A stretch of 61,564 bases of DNA from Mucilaginibacter xinganensis (GTDB lineage Bacteria; Bacteroidota; Bacteroidia; Sphingobacteriales; Sphingobacteriaceae), in the NCBI GenBank assembly GCA_026225055.1, contig JAMFSA010000083.1:1-61564 (forward strand), written 5' to 3'. Of this stretch, positions 50,402-58,032 are shown piece by piece (position 1 is the first letter of the stretch; every line of letters starts with the position of its first letter). The notes under the pieces are model-generated. The model searched no databases, was not told the DNA's origin, and saw only the letters and a program-made list of their open reading frames with translations. Position numbers and translations under genes: made by a program.

Positions 50402-50868
50402 TGATGCTATCGCTTAACCAGATTAAACAACGTTTAGTAGCTTTTTTTGATGGTCATTCTCAAATCAATACGGTTATCTATGCTGATGATTTTGATTTTG
50501 CTGCATACCCTGATATCACCTATAAAGTGGTACATATTCAACCTGTAAACAGCAACATACGGGGTAATGAAATTATCCATCAGTTTAAGTTAATGATAGC
50601 AGATATTGAAGACCCCAACAATCAGGGGTCAGAAGATGATATCTATTCAGATTGCGAATTGATAGCTAATGACTTTTTAGCCTTTTTTGGTGATGATGAT
50701 TACCCGGATTTCCTGATGGATACCAATACCACTTATCAGAAATTTTCAGAATCAGGTACAGATAGAACCGCCGGGGTTGTATTTACAGCCAGTGTAAGGC
50801 AAACCAGAGAAATTAATCCCTGTACCATTCCAACACAGGCTAATCTATCTGGTATCACCAGTAATTAA
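50401..50868 (+). CDS. Head-tail joining or tail-completion protein
   Basis: 155 residues: LNQIKQRLVAFFDGHSQINT, IYSDCELIANDFLAFFGDDD, and a C-terminal strand VVFTASVRQTREINPC. The build (N-terminal helix, beta core, conserved acidic helix) resembles neck or tail-terminator proteins. Placed by context after portal and adaptor. Not recognised as a named family. Confidence 0.62.
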   Translation: MMLSLNQIKQRLVAFFDGHSQINTVIYADDFDFAAYPDITYKVVHIQPVNSNIRGNEIIHQFKLMIADIEDPNNQGSEDDIYSDCELIANDFLAFFGDDDYPDFLMDTNTTYQKFSESGTDRTAGVVFTASVRQTREINPCTIPTQANLSGITSN

Positions 50869-50894
50869 TTCAAATATTTATTTCTGCCTTTTAG

Positions 50895-50903
50895 CCTATT
50901 ACC
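50895..50903 (+). promoter_or_regulatory. Late motif CCTATTACC before the lysozyme gene
   Basis: Only 6 bases before ATG 50910, with GGGTTAAT as partial complement. If it is a -10-type box the message would be leaderless. Confidence 0.6.
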
Positions 50904-50909
50904 GGGTTA

Positions 50910-51386
50910 ATGACAATAGATAATACAGGTAGAAAATTAATTTACGATTTTGAAGGAGTAAGGCTTAAAGCCTATAAAGATGTTGCGGGTGTACCTACAA
51001 TAGGTGTAGGTTTTACTTACTATCCCGGTGGTAAAAAAGTAGCAATAGGTGATACCATTACACAAGCTCAGTGTGATGAAATGTTTACCGCTATTGTAGC
51101 ATCTTATGAAGAAGGAGTAACCCAATTAGTAAAAGTCCCTATCAACCAAACTCAATTTAATTCTCTGGTATCATTTTCATTTAATGTTGGGAGTTCAGCA
51201 TTTTCCAAATCTACTTTGCTTAAACGTATTAATACCAAAGCATCACCGGAGCTTATTAAAGAAGCTTTTTTGATGTATGATAAAGCCGGGGGCAAAGTCA
51301 ATTCTGATTTAACTGAGCGTAGAATTAAAGAAGCGGATTTATTTATTAAATCAATAACCAATGAAGCCAATACTAATACTAAATAA
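50910..51386 (+). CDS. Endolysin, T4-type lysozyme (GH24)
   Basis: 158-residue muramidase that would cut the host peptidoglycan at lysis. Catalytic residues are visible: E15 (YDFEGVRLKAY), D24 (YKDVAG) and T30 (PTIGVGFTYY). Also seen: QFNSLVSFSFNVGSSAFSKS and ERRIKEADLF, both standard for the family. No signal peptide, so release depends on the holin, whose gene overlaps the 3' end by 26 bases. Lysis genes at the end of the late region are typical. Confidence 0.93.
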   Translation: MTIDNTGRKLIYDFEGVRLKAYKDVAGVPTIGVGFTYYPGGKKVAIGDTITQAQCDEMFTAIVASYEEGVTQLVKVPINQTQFNSLVSFSFNVGSSAFSKSTLLKRINTKASPELIKEAFLMYDKAGGKVNSDLTERRIKEADLFIKSITNEANTNTK

Positions 51387-51834
51387 ATTGAATACCTCTA
51401 TCGCAGCCCTGTTTAAATTCGTTGTGGCTAACCTCTGGAAATTTATTGTATGGGCTTTTTGTGTATACCTATTACCTACTTATGAGATGATAGGGGTAAC
51501 GATATTTTTATTGTTACTGGATTATATCACCGGGATTTGGGCAGCTTACAAACGGGGCGAAGTTATTTCAGCTAAGAAAATGGGTGTAACCATCACCAAA
51601 ATGATGCTGTATATGATAGGCATAATTGCAGCCTATGTTGTTCAACATAACATTGCCGGGGATGATATAAAAGTGATGATGGTATTCACCACTCTTATCT
51701 CTGTAAGGGAGTTTAAAAGCATCATTGAAAACATAGAAACTATCACCGGGGCAAAGATTTGGTCTTATATCGTTTCTCAGATAACAACCCTATTACCGGA
51801 TAAGGACTTCAATAAGAAGGACAAAAAAGATTAA
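51361..51834 (+). CDS. Phage holin (Phage_holin_4-like)
   Basis: 157 residues with four hydrophobic segments: FVVANLWKFIVWAFCVYLLP, MIGVTIFLLLLDYITGIWAA, MMLYMIGIIAAYVVQHN and the end region. The LLLDYITGIWAAYKRGEVIS motif is typical of Phage_holin_4/toxin-secretion holins. It forms the membrane hole that lets the lysozyme out. An in-frame ATG at 51487 is preceded by a late motif at 51468, so a shorter product lacking the first segment is possible. Confidence 0.82.
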   Translation: MKPILILNKLNTSIAALFKFVVANLWKFIVWAFCVYLLPTYEMIGVTIFLLLLDYITGIWAAYKRGEVISAKKMGVTITKMMLYMIGIIAAYVVQHNIAGDDIKVMMVFTTLISVREFKSIIENIETITGAKIWSYIVSQITTLLPDKDFNKKDKKD

Positions 51835-52025
51835 TGATAGACTTCTTAAAAAGCATCAAATTTATTAATGTACTGGCTTTAACGGTCATACTCTTATGCT
51901 TTGCCTACTTCTTTACTAAAGGTTTAGACAATGGCTTAATTGCCTTATCAGCAGCAGTAGTTTCTTATTTCTTTGGGGCATCTGTAGGTGACAAAAACAA
52001 ACCTTCAACCCCGGCAGGATTATAA
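51834..52025 (+). CDS. Small lysis-associated membrane protein
   Basis: 63 residues with two hydrophobic segments (INVLALTVILLCFAYFFTKG, GLIALSAAVVSYFFGASVG). Overlaps the holin stop by one base. It may be a second holin, antiholin or spanin-like protein. A late motif lies inside the holin gene at 51789, 36 bases upstream. Confidence 0.6.
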   Translation: MIDFLKSIKFINVLALTVILLCFAYFFTKGLDNGLIALSAAVVSYFFGASVGDKNKPSTPAGL

Positions 52026-52028
52026 TAC

Positions 52029-52448
52029 TCACGGGTTCGATTTTAAGAAATTTTTACAATAGTTTAATATTATTTCTCCGTTGCTTTCGGGTGGGACATC
52101 AATCCATTGAAGGCTGTTGACTACGTGTTGTGTAGAATTGCCATTATAACGTTCCAATTCAGATTTTACTTCAAATTGACGATTTAATACATCGACAAAA
52201 ATTTTGACATCATCTTGTTGTGCATATTCACCTTGTGGATTAGGCTTAGAAAGTCGTCGTATCCAAATTACAACAATATCTAAATGACCATCTGCACCAT
52301 CTGATTTTTGTATTGTAGCCGTGTCAATGTAAGTTTTTTCATTTTTTATGCTGTCAGAATACAGGTATTTCCACCTTTTAGATGGTGTTTGTGCTTTTGT
52401 TATTAATGGTAAGATACCAATAAGCATTAAAAAGTATAATTTTTTCAT
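52029..52448 (-). CDS. Secreted unknown protein (accessory gene)
   Basis: 139 residues with a clean signal peptide (MKKLYFLMLIGILPLITKA, likely cut before QTP), then a small domain (WKYLYSDSIKNEKTYIDTAT, IVVIWIRRLSKPNPQGEY). This is the usual style of Bacteroidota chromosomal periplasmic proteins, so it was probably picked up from a host. It lies on the opposite strand beyond the lysis genes and may be expressed by the lysogen. Function unknown. Confidence 0.65.
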   Translation of the reverse strand: MKKLYFLMLIGILPLITKAQTPSKRWKYLYSDSIKNEKTYIDTATIQKSDGADGHLDIVVIWIRRLSKPNPQGEYAQQDDVKIFVDVLNRQFEVKSELERYNGNSTQHVVNSLQWIDVPPESNGEIILNYCKNFLKSNP

Positions 52449-52524
52449 TGTGATAATTTAGTACTCAAATATAAAATTTTTCAACAGTTCTTTAAGATAC
52501 TAATTTGTTTAGCATTTTTGCAGT

Positions 52525-52896
52525 GTGACAAATCACCCGCAAACATTAAGTGATGATGATATGGAAAAAATCCGTATTCAAATCCGTAATGAAAACGAAC
52601 TTAAAGAGCAAGTAAAAGCGGAATGGTTGGAAAATTGCCTAACAGCAAAAAAGCTTTATGACAGGGCAAAGGAAATAGGAGCTTGGATATATGACCCGGC
52701 AATAAAACGATGGTACACCCCGGAAGAGTTTTTAAGGCTCTATGCGCAATACTATTTAGACCACAAGCTCTTTTATCAAGTCAAATTAAAAAACCCTGTA
52801 GAAGGCTTAGATGCAGGTTACAAGCAGCTTGAAATGCTACAGAACAGGCTAAAGGATTTCAGTAAACGAATAATAGATTATTACCAAAAAAAATAG
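52525..52896 (+). CDS. Unknown accessory protein
   Basis: 123 residues from GTG 52525 (an ATG at 52561 is the alternative). Helical and charged: EKIRIQIRNENELKEQVKAE, AKEIGAWIYDPAIKRWYTPE, ending in a basic helix. Stop and the next ATG are directly adjacent, so it forms an operon with the DUF6965-like gene. Not recognised. Confidence 0.6.
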   Translation: MTNHPQTLSDDDMEKIRIQIRNENELKEQVKAEWLENCLTAKKLYDRAKEIGAWIYDPAIKRWYTPEEFLRLYAQYYLDHKLFYQVKLKNPVEGLDAGYKQLEMLQNRLKDFSKRIIDYYQKK

Positions 52897-53097
52897 ATGA
52901 CCGTACCAGAGTTAAAAGAATATTTCAGTAAAAAAGAATTACCCGCTACTTTACAAGTTGATAGGGGTAACAATATAATTGATGTTAAACTTTTCGTTGC
53001 AAGCCATTTAAGAGTTATTGAAAGTAACCCCGATACCAAAGCCTCAAAACCCTTTTATGATAGGTTAATTGAACTTAGAAATATCTTAGAAGGGTAA
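52897..53097 (+). CDS. DUF6965-like small protein
   Basis: 66 residues: TVPELKEYFSKKELPATLQV, then IIDVKLFVASHLRVIES, then PFYDRLIELRNILEG. The ELKEYFxxxELPxxL ... DVxxFVxSHL ... PxYDRLxxL pattern matches a small Bacteroidota family I know as DUF6965. Role unknown; it often appears in mobile regions. Confidence 0.6.
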   Translation: MTVPELKEYFSKKELPATLQVDRGNNIIDVKLFVASHLRVIESNPDTKASKPFYDRLIELRNILEG

Positions 53098-53451
53098 GTT
53101 ATCATCAAAAGCTTGTTAATGCGTGGCTTCGTTTTTGCTTAGGATATTGTAACAGCTATCAATAATTAAAAACAAACTCATTATGAAAAATATTTTTTTG
53201 GGTATAGGCATTATAGGATTCATCCGCTATGAAAAAAGGTGATAGTACAGCTATGCCGAAAGATTCAGGTGCAAATTCTAAAGGAGATTCAGTTAAGGCA
53301 ATGAAAGGTAAATAGGGTTAACAAACAAAAAATCCCCTTTTCTAAAAGGGACAAAAATATGAGTTAAAAAGCAGTAAATAACGGGTTGAAAAGGAGCAAA
53401 AGGTTAACGTTATAATGAGTTATTAGTCCTGCTAACGGGGATTTTTTTAAC
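53098..53451. other. Right-end non-coding region
   Basis: Apart from the lipoprotein remnant no gene is visible. It holds a CCCTTTT-CT-AAAAGGG palindrome (53335-53350) overlapping an AGGGACAAAA copy (53347-53356). Such repeats near an element end suit integrase or excisionase binding. Confidence 0.5.
53183..53315 (+). pseudogene. Possible remnant of a small lipoprotein gene
   Basis: The first frame reads MKNIFLGIGIIGFIRYEKR (53183-53242), like the start of a lipoprotein signal. A second frame from 53229 reads MKKGDSTAMPKDSGANSKGD and onward, like the Lys/Asp/Ser-rich tail of small Bacteroidota lipoproteins. The break between them suggests a frameshifted or deleted gene. Confidence 0.35.
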
Positions 53452-53462
53452 CTAAAAAGGGA
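53452..53462 (+). other. Candidate attR core
   Basis: CTAAAAAGGGA, identical to 17426-17436, followed by CAAAATGA. It overlaps an AGGGACAAAA copy (53458-53467). Joining the outer flanks would recreate two AGGGAC repeats in tandem. Confidence 0.4.
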
Positions 53463-53487
53463 CAAAATGACCTATTTTGATAAAATG

Positions 53488-53522
53488 AAAAGTGCCTTCA
53501 TTTAACGTGAAGGCACTTTTTT
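53488..53522 (+). terminator. Strong terminator just outside the proposed right edge
   Basis: AAAAGTGCCTTCA (53488-53500) pairs with TGAAGGCACTTTT (53508-53520), then T. The following 220 bases up to 53743 are AT-rich with no gene seen. Confidence 0.85.
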
Positions 53523-53743
53523 ATTTAAAAATATTTGATTTGTTGATATAAGATTATAACGGCAAAATTGTTTTGTTATGATCTTTGTAGTTTTTTTGAC
53601 AATGGATTGATACTGATTGTTACAGATTGTTAATTTGAAATTGGTGATTTGAAAATTAATAAATTTGATATATAAAAAGAGTTAAGTTTTAATTTGATTA
53701 TATATGAAATTACAGAGTATCTTGGTTAATAAATCTATTTGAA

Positions 53744-54382
53744 ATGAAATACAATACTATTCCCATTCCGCAATTTGCGTTCACTGATGTGCCTGAACGT
53801 GAGGCACAGCAGATTGCTGATATTTATTTTAAATCGAATTATAATATAGGATATTCTATTGAGACTGCCAAACAGGATATTCGGAGAAGAATTATACAAG
53901 ATAGCAGTGATGATAGGATTGTGATTTTATCATACTTAATTAATAAGCTTACTGAACGCATGGTAACGCTGCCCATACCTCGATCTGAGATGGAAAAGAG
54001 CGTTAGGCAACGAGATACAATTCCTACTTATACGGCATTATTGCACTTTCTATATAGACTAATTGAACAGGAAAATATAAAAATACCTACCGACCTATTT
54101 GACGAAGAATCTTATAAATCAAGCCAAAATTTTATTTTAGCTGTCCACGATTCGCTGGAAGAAATCAAAATCGAACGGCCTGATAAAGTCGAATCTGTAA
54201 AGAATGTTCAAAAAGAAATCAAAAAACTAAGTGGGAAGTTTTTGTGGCTTGGAAAGGAAGATTGGGCTAAAATAGTCATTGGAGGAATTGTTTCATCACT
54301 TATAAAAGAAGAACTTCTACCACTATTACCTACCATATTTATTCTAATTCAAAGTTTTTATTCAAAAATAATTTCAGAATAA
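53744..54382 (+). CDS. Unknown AT-rich protein with C-terminal membrane segment
   Basis: 212 residues, much more AT-rich than uvrB next to it. Helical N-terminal domain (EREAQQIADIYFKSNYNIGY, DRIVILSYLINKLTERMVTL), a middle region with charged helices, and a hydrophobic end (LLPLLPTIFILIQSFYSKII) that may anchor it in the membrane. It lies outside the proposed attR, so it may be a separate acquired gene or the true right end may be further out. Not recognised. Confidence 0.6.
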   Translation: MKYNTIPIPQFAFTDVPEREAQQIADIYFKSNYNIGYSIETAKQDIRRRIIQDSSDDRIVILSYLINKLTERMVTLPIPRSEMEKSVRQRDTIPTYTALLHFLYRLIEQENIKIPTDLFDEESYKSSQNFILAVHDSLEEIKIERPDKVESVKNVQKEIKKLSGKFLWLGKEDWAKIVIGGIVSSLIKEELLPLLPTIFILIQSFYSKIISE

Positions 54383-54393
54383 CTAAACAAAGA

Positions 54394-54412
54394 CTATCTC
54401 GAAAAGAGATAG
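54394..54412. terminator. Hairpin between convergent genes
   Basis: CTATCTC / GAGATAG with loop GAAAA. On the minus strand a T-rich stretch follows, so it probably ends uvrB transcription. Confidence 0.6.
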
Positions 54413-54426
54413 AAAATATTTGCCAA

Positions 54427-56451
54427 TCAAAACTTCTCTTCCATCATCTTTTCCAGCGCGAACATTTCATCGCGCAGTTTAGCAGCTAATAAGAAGTCCA
54501 TGTTTTTGGCGGCTGCAACCATATCTTTCCTGGTGTTTTCTATGGATTTTTTGAGATCAGCTTTGGTCATGTATTGTACAATTGGATCGGCAGCCAGGGT
54601 TACCATTTCATTTTCAACATAGGCTTGCTGTACGCCACCTTTAAAGTCCATAACCGAGGTTTGCTCCAATATTTCCTCGCGGGATTTGCCTACTGTGGTC
54701 GGTGTTATGCCGTGCTCGGTATTATAGGCTATCTGTATCTCACGGCGACGATTCGTTTCATCCATCGTTATCTGCATGGAGTTGGTTATCTTATCAGCAT
54801 ACATAATTACCCGGCCACGATCGTTACGTGCGGCACGACCAATGGTTTGTATCAATGAGCGTTCTGATCGTAAAAAGCCTTCCTTATCAGCATCCAATAT
54901 GGCTACCAACGATACTTCGGGCAGATCGAGCCCCTCACGCAAAAGGTTAATGCCTATCAAAACATCAAATTCGCCAAGGCGCAGGCCTCTTAAAATCTCC
55001 ACCCTATCCAGTGTTTTTACTTCGGAGTGAATATAACGACATTTAATGCCCAGCCTGTCCATATACTTCGCCAGTTCTTCCGACATGCGCTTGGTCAATG
55101 TGGTCACCAATATACGGTCACCCATTTTTACGGTTTTGTCAACCTCATCCAGCAGGTCATCTACTTGGTTTATCACCGGGCGAATTTCTATAATAGGGTC
55201 GAGTAATCCTGTAGGACGAATTACCTGTTGTACCACAATACCTTCCGATTTTTCCAGTTCGAAATCGCCAGGGGTTGCGCTCACATATATGGTTTGCGGT
55301 GCCAGGCTTTCAAATTCGTTGAAATTAAGCGGGCGGTTATCTAAAGCAGCAGGCAAACGGAAGCCATAATCAACCAGTGAGATCTTGCGCGACCTGTCGC
55401 CGCCATACATCGCCCTGATCTGCGGTACGGTAACGTGGCTCTCGTCAATCACCATTAAATAATCTTCCGGGAAATAATCGAGCAAACAGAATGGCCTTGC
55501 ACCGGGTGCCCTGCCATCAAAAAATCTCGAATAATTCTCAATGCCTGAACAATAGCCCAGTTCGCGGATCATTTCCAGGTCGTAATTAACCCTTTCTTCC
55601 AGTCGCTTGGCTTCTAAAAAGCGGCCATCATCAATAAACTGCTTTTTACGGGTTTCCAGTTCCTCCTGTATCGCCCATATAGATTGGGTGAAACGTTCAC
55701 GAGGCGCAACGTATAAATTGGCGGGATAAACCACCATATGCGTCATTTTCTCAATGGTTTTGCCGGTGGAGATATCAAAAGTGGTGAGCTCTTCGATATC
55801 ATCCCCAAAAAAAGAAATTCGGTAAGCATGGTCCATGTACGCAGGGAAAATATCAACTACATCGCCCTTAACACGGAAAGTTCCGCGTTTAAAATCGGCA
55901 GTGGTGCGGGCGTAGAGTATCTCCACCAAACGGTGTAAAAAAGCATTACGACTGATACGCGTACCCACCGCGAACTTAAATACCGAATTGGCAAAATCCT
56001 CGGGGTTACCCATACCATAAATACAGGAAATGGACGAAACCACAATCACATCGCGCCTGCCCGACATTAATGCCGAAGTAGTGCGCAAACGTAATTTCTC
56101 TATCTCATCATTTATCTGCAGGTCCTTTTCAATATAAGTATTTGATGAAGCTATGAACGCCTCGGGCTGGTAATAATCGTAGTACGAAACAAAATAGTTC
56201 ACCGCGTTCTCCGGGAAAAACTGCTTGAACTCGCCATACAACTGGGCGGCCAGTGTTTTGTTATGACTTAATATTAAAGTAGGCCGCTGCGTTTGCTGAA
56301 TAACGTTGGCAATGGTAAATGTTTTACCCGAGCCGGTTACACCAAGCAGCGTTTGATAAATATCGTTATTATTAACACCTTCAACCAGCTGGCGTATGGC
56401 CTCGGGCTGGTCGCCGGTGGGTTTGTATTGAGAGGTTAAACTAAAATCCAT
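54427..56451 (-). CDS. uvrB: Excinuclease ABC subunit B
   Basis: Damage-verifying helicase-like subunit of nucleotide excision repair; it loads with UvrA and recruits UvrC. Seen: YKPTGDQPEAI opening, Walker A GVTGSGKT (about 39-46), the beta-hairpin region YYDYYQPEAFI, VVSSISCIYGMGNPEDF, motif II VIDESHVTVPQ, motif VI QTIGRAARN, and the C-terminal UVR domain (LKKSIENTRKDMVAAAKNMD). The 674-residue length is standard and nothing is missing. Confidence 0.98.
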   Translation of the reverse strand: MDFSLTSQYKPTGDQPEAIRQLVEGVNNNDIYQTLLGVTGSGKTFTIANVIQQTQRPTLILSHNKTLAAQLYGEFKQFFPENAVNYFVSYYDYYQPEAFIASSNTYIEKDLQINDEIEKLRLRTTSALMSGRRDVIVVSSISCIYGMGNPEDFANSVFKFAVGTRISRNAFLHRLVEILYARTTADFKRGTFRVKGDVVDIFPAYMDHAYRISFFGDDIEELTTFDISTGKTIEKMTHMVVYPANLYVAPRERFTQSIWAIQEELETRKKQFIDDGRFLEAKRLEERVNYDLEMIRELGYCSGIENYSRFFDGRAPGARPFCLLDYFPEDYLMVIDESHVTVPQIRAMYGGDRSRKISLVDYGFRLPAALDNRPLNFNEFESLAPQTIYVSATPGDFELEKSEGIVVQQVIRPTGLLDPIIEIRPVINQVDDLLDEVDKTVKMGDRILVTTLTKRMSEELAKYMDRLGIKCRYIHSEVKTLDRVEILRGLRLGEFDVLIGINLLREGLDLPEVSLVAILDADKEGFLRSERSLIQTIGRAARNDRGRVIMYADKITNSMQITMDETNRRREIQIAYNTEHGITPTTVGKSREEILEQTSVMDFKGGVQQAYVENEMVTLAADPIVQYMTKADLKKSIENTRKDMVAAAKNMDFLLAAKLRDEMFALEKMMEEKF

Positions 56452-56629
56452 TGGTAGTACAAAAATACGTAATTAGTTAATAACGAATTTGGTTTTCAAA
56501 TGTTCCATTCGTTTTAATGCAAAGTAATTACCGGGGTGTGACAACGTTATGTCAGTAGGATGATAGGATGGATGAAAAAATATTTTTTCTTTGGGTCTAA
56601 CATGGAACAATAACATCAATAGCTTTAAT
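56452..56629. other. Non-coding region upstream of uvrB and before the repeat
   Basis: Contains the presumed uvrB promoter region. No clean TAnnTTTG box or gene is seen. Confidence 0.4.
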
Positions 56630-56790
56630 CCTCTTTGCGCGCAGCGTAGAGAGGGTCGACGAGTGAAACGAAGTCGGGGTGAGTCGGCGGAGCGCGGAAA
56701 GGATCGGCATGCGTTATTGCTCGCATATTTTGACTCACCCGGTCGTTGCTTCGCTCGACCACCCTCTCTATCGCAAGCGATAAAGAGGGT
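56630..56790. repeat. Compound palindromic repeat, copy 1
   Basis: About 160 bases sharing phrases with 61298-61450: AGAGAGGGTCGAC ... GTCGGGGTGAGTC ... GGAGCGCG ... CGCATATTTT ... ACTCACCCGGTCGTTGCT ... CGCTCGACCACCCTCTCT. The ends are complementary (AGAGAGGGT / ACCCTCTCT), as are inner arms (GGGTGAGTC / GACTCACCC). It closes with a CCCTCT...AGAGGG stem. Non-autonomous MITE- or REP-like. Confidence 0.8.
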
Positions 56791-56841
56791 ATAGATAAGT
56801 AAGATGAATTTATTATTTGCAAGAAAGTTTAACTTTGAACA

Positions 56842-57537
56842 ATGAAAAAATACCGCCACATTTTCTTCGACCTCGACCATACCATCTGGGATTTTGATAA
56901 AAATGCCGAAGAAGCGTTAAAAGAACTTTATGAGATATATAAGCTAAAAGAGGTTGGCCTTAGCTCCGCCGATCTGTTCATCGAAACTTATACCCGCAAT
57001 AACCATAGCCTGTGGGCGCAATATCACGTGGGTAAGATCACCAAGGATTACCTGCGCGAGGCGCGATTTAAAACCACTTTTCTTGAACTGGGTATGCACC
57101 CGGATGCAATACCAGTTGGGTTTGAGGATGCTTATGTGGCGCTGTGCCCTACAAAAACAAATCTTTTCGAGGGGGCGCATGAGGTGCTTACCTATTTAAA
57201 ATCGAGGTATGTGCTGCATCTAATTTCAAACGGGTTTAAAGAATCAACCGAAATAAAGATAGCGGGCACCAATATTGGCGGTTATTTTGATCAGATCATT
57301 ATCTCCGAAGTAATAGGCATTAACAAACCAGATAAGGCCATTTTTGAGCATGCGCTGAAATCAGCCGGGGCTACAAAGGAAGAAAGTATCATGATAGGTG
57401 ATAGCCTTGAAGCTGATGTGCGCGGGGCATTAAATTTTGGTATGGATGCCATCTATTTTAACCCGACGGGATTATCACAACCGGATGATGTGCCGGAGCA
57501 GATTGGTAAACTGGGGGAGTTGGTATGGATATTATAA
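56842..57537 (+). CDS. YjjG-family HAD phosphatase (pyrimidine 5'-nucleotidase-like)
   Basis: 231-residue cytosolic HAD hydrolase of the YjjG type, which dephosphorylates noncanonical pyrimidine nucleotides. Seen: motif I HIFFDLDHTIWDF (nucleophile D10, acid D12), the cap region NNHSLWAQYHVGKITKDYLR, motif II LHLISNGFKES, motif III lysine in INKPDKAIFEHAL, and motif IV MIGDSLEADVRGALNFGM. Full length and intact. The upstream palindromic repeat ends about 50 bases before its ATG. Confidence 0.88.
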   Translation: MKKYRHIFFDLDHTIWDFDKNAEEALKELYEIYKLKEVGLSSADLFIETYTRNNHSLWAQYHVGKITKDYLREARFKTTFLELGMHPDAIPVGFEDAYVALCPTKTNLFEGAHEVLTYLKSRYVLHLISNGFKESTEIKIAGTNIGGYFDQIIISEVIGINKPDKAIFEHALKSAGATKEESIMIGDSLEADVRGALNFGMDAIYFNPTGLSQPDDVPEQIGKLGELVWIL

Positions 57538-57541
57538 TTTA

Positions 57542-57967
57542 TTAAGACCCGTTTGGTAGTGAATCATAATATCCTTTTTTAAATATTATCACAGCTTCTG
57601 AAAGTGCCGAATTGCTTTCTGGGTCATCATTAGTGTTAATACCAATGCCATATTTATTTGAAGTAAAACTATTATAATCAATAATCAATTTTGGATCAAG
57701 TTCTTTAAATAATATTAACAAAGGAATATAATATACTGCTACTAGATTAACACTGTTGAATAAGGGTTTTGAATCAAAAAATTCAAATGCATTTACACTA
57801 TCATTCTTGTCATAATATACAAATAGTCCACTTGATTCAAAGTAGTCATAGTAATCTGTAACTCCTTTTACTCCAGAGATAAAGCTTTCGTTTAATTTTT
57901 CTCTTATTTGTTGTCGGTTATCAGTAAACAATAAATTACCTACTGATTTATAAGGTTCTATCAACAT
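57542..57967 (-). CDS. Unknown AT-rich protein
   Basis: 141 residues: LIEPYKSVGNLLFTDNRQQI, SGLFVYYDKNDSVNAFEFFD, GIGINTNDDPESNSALSEAV. It starts like a family of small proteins with an xPYxSVGxxxF opening that is often seen among immunity or accessory proteins, but I cannot name it. Clearly more AT-rich than yjjG-like and DinB-like neighbours, suggesting transfer. Convergent with the phosphatase gene, 4 bases apart. Confidence 0.6.
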   Translation of the reverse strand: MLIEPYKSVGNLLFTDNRQQIREKLNESFISGVKGVTDYYDYFESSGLFVYYDKNDSVNAFEFFDSKPLFNSVNLVAVYYIPLLILFKELDPKLIIDYNSFTSNKYGIGINTNDDPESNSALSEAVIIFKKGYYDSLPNGS

Positions 57968-58032
57968 ACTTTAAATATAAGCCTAGTTGCTTGCTTTCGC
58001 AAATTATCATTAAAACCCCTACCTTTATCGCT

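Larger units (their letters stand above)
17426..53462. mobile_element. Integrated tailed-phage genome (about 36 kb)
   Basis: Starts beside a tyrosine integrase and contains terminase, tail, tape measure, protease, scaffold, capsid, portal, connector, lysozyme and holin genes. It is visibly more AT-rich than the flanks. The proposed edges are an 11-base direct repeat, CTAAAAAGGGA, at 17426 and 53452. Tape measure and tail tube genes imply a long-tailed (siphovirus-like) particle; no sheath or contractile baseplate is recognised. All structural genes look intact, except for one frame change that may be programmed. Confidence 0.9.

Noticed and set aside
56473..56880. Open frames through the repeat at 56630 on both strands
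   Set aside because: They follow the palindromic repeat, have Arg/Ser-rich translations and resemble the frames over the second copy at 61298.
57991..58032. TTG start at 57991 for the DinB-like gene
   Set aside because: The added residues do not belong to the DinB domain and the segment is intergenic-like; GTG 58033 fits the domain start.
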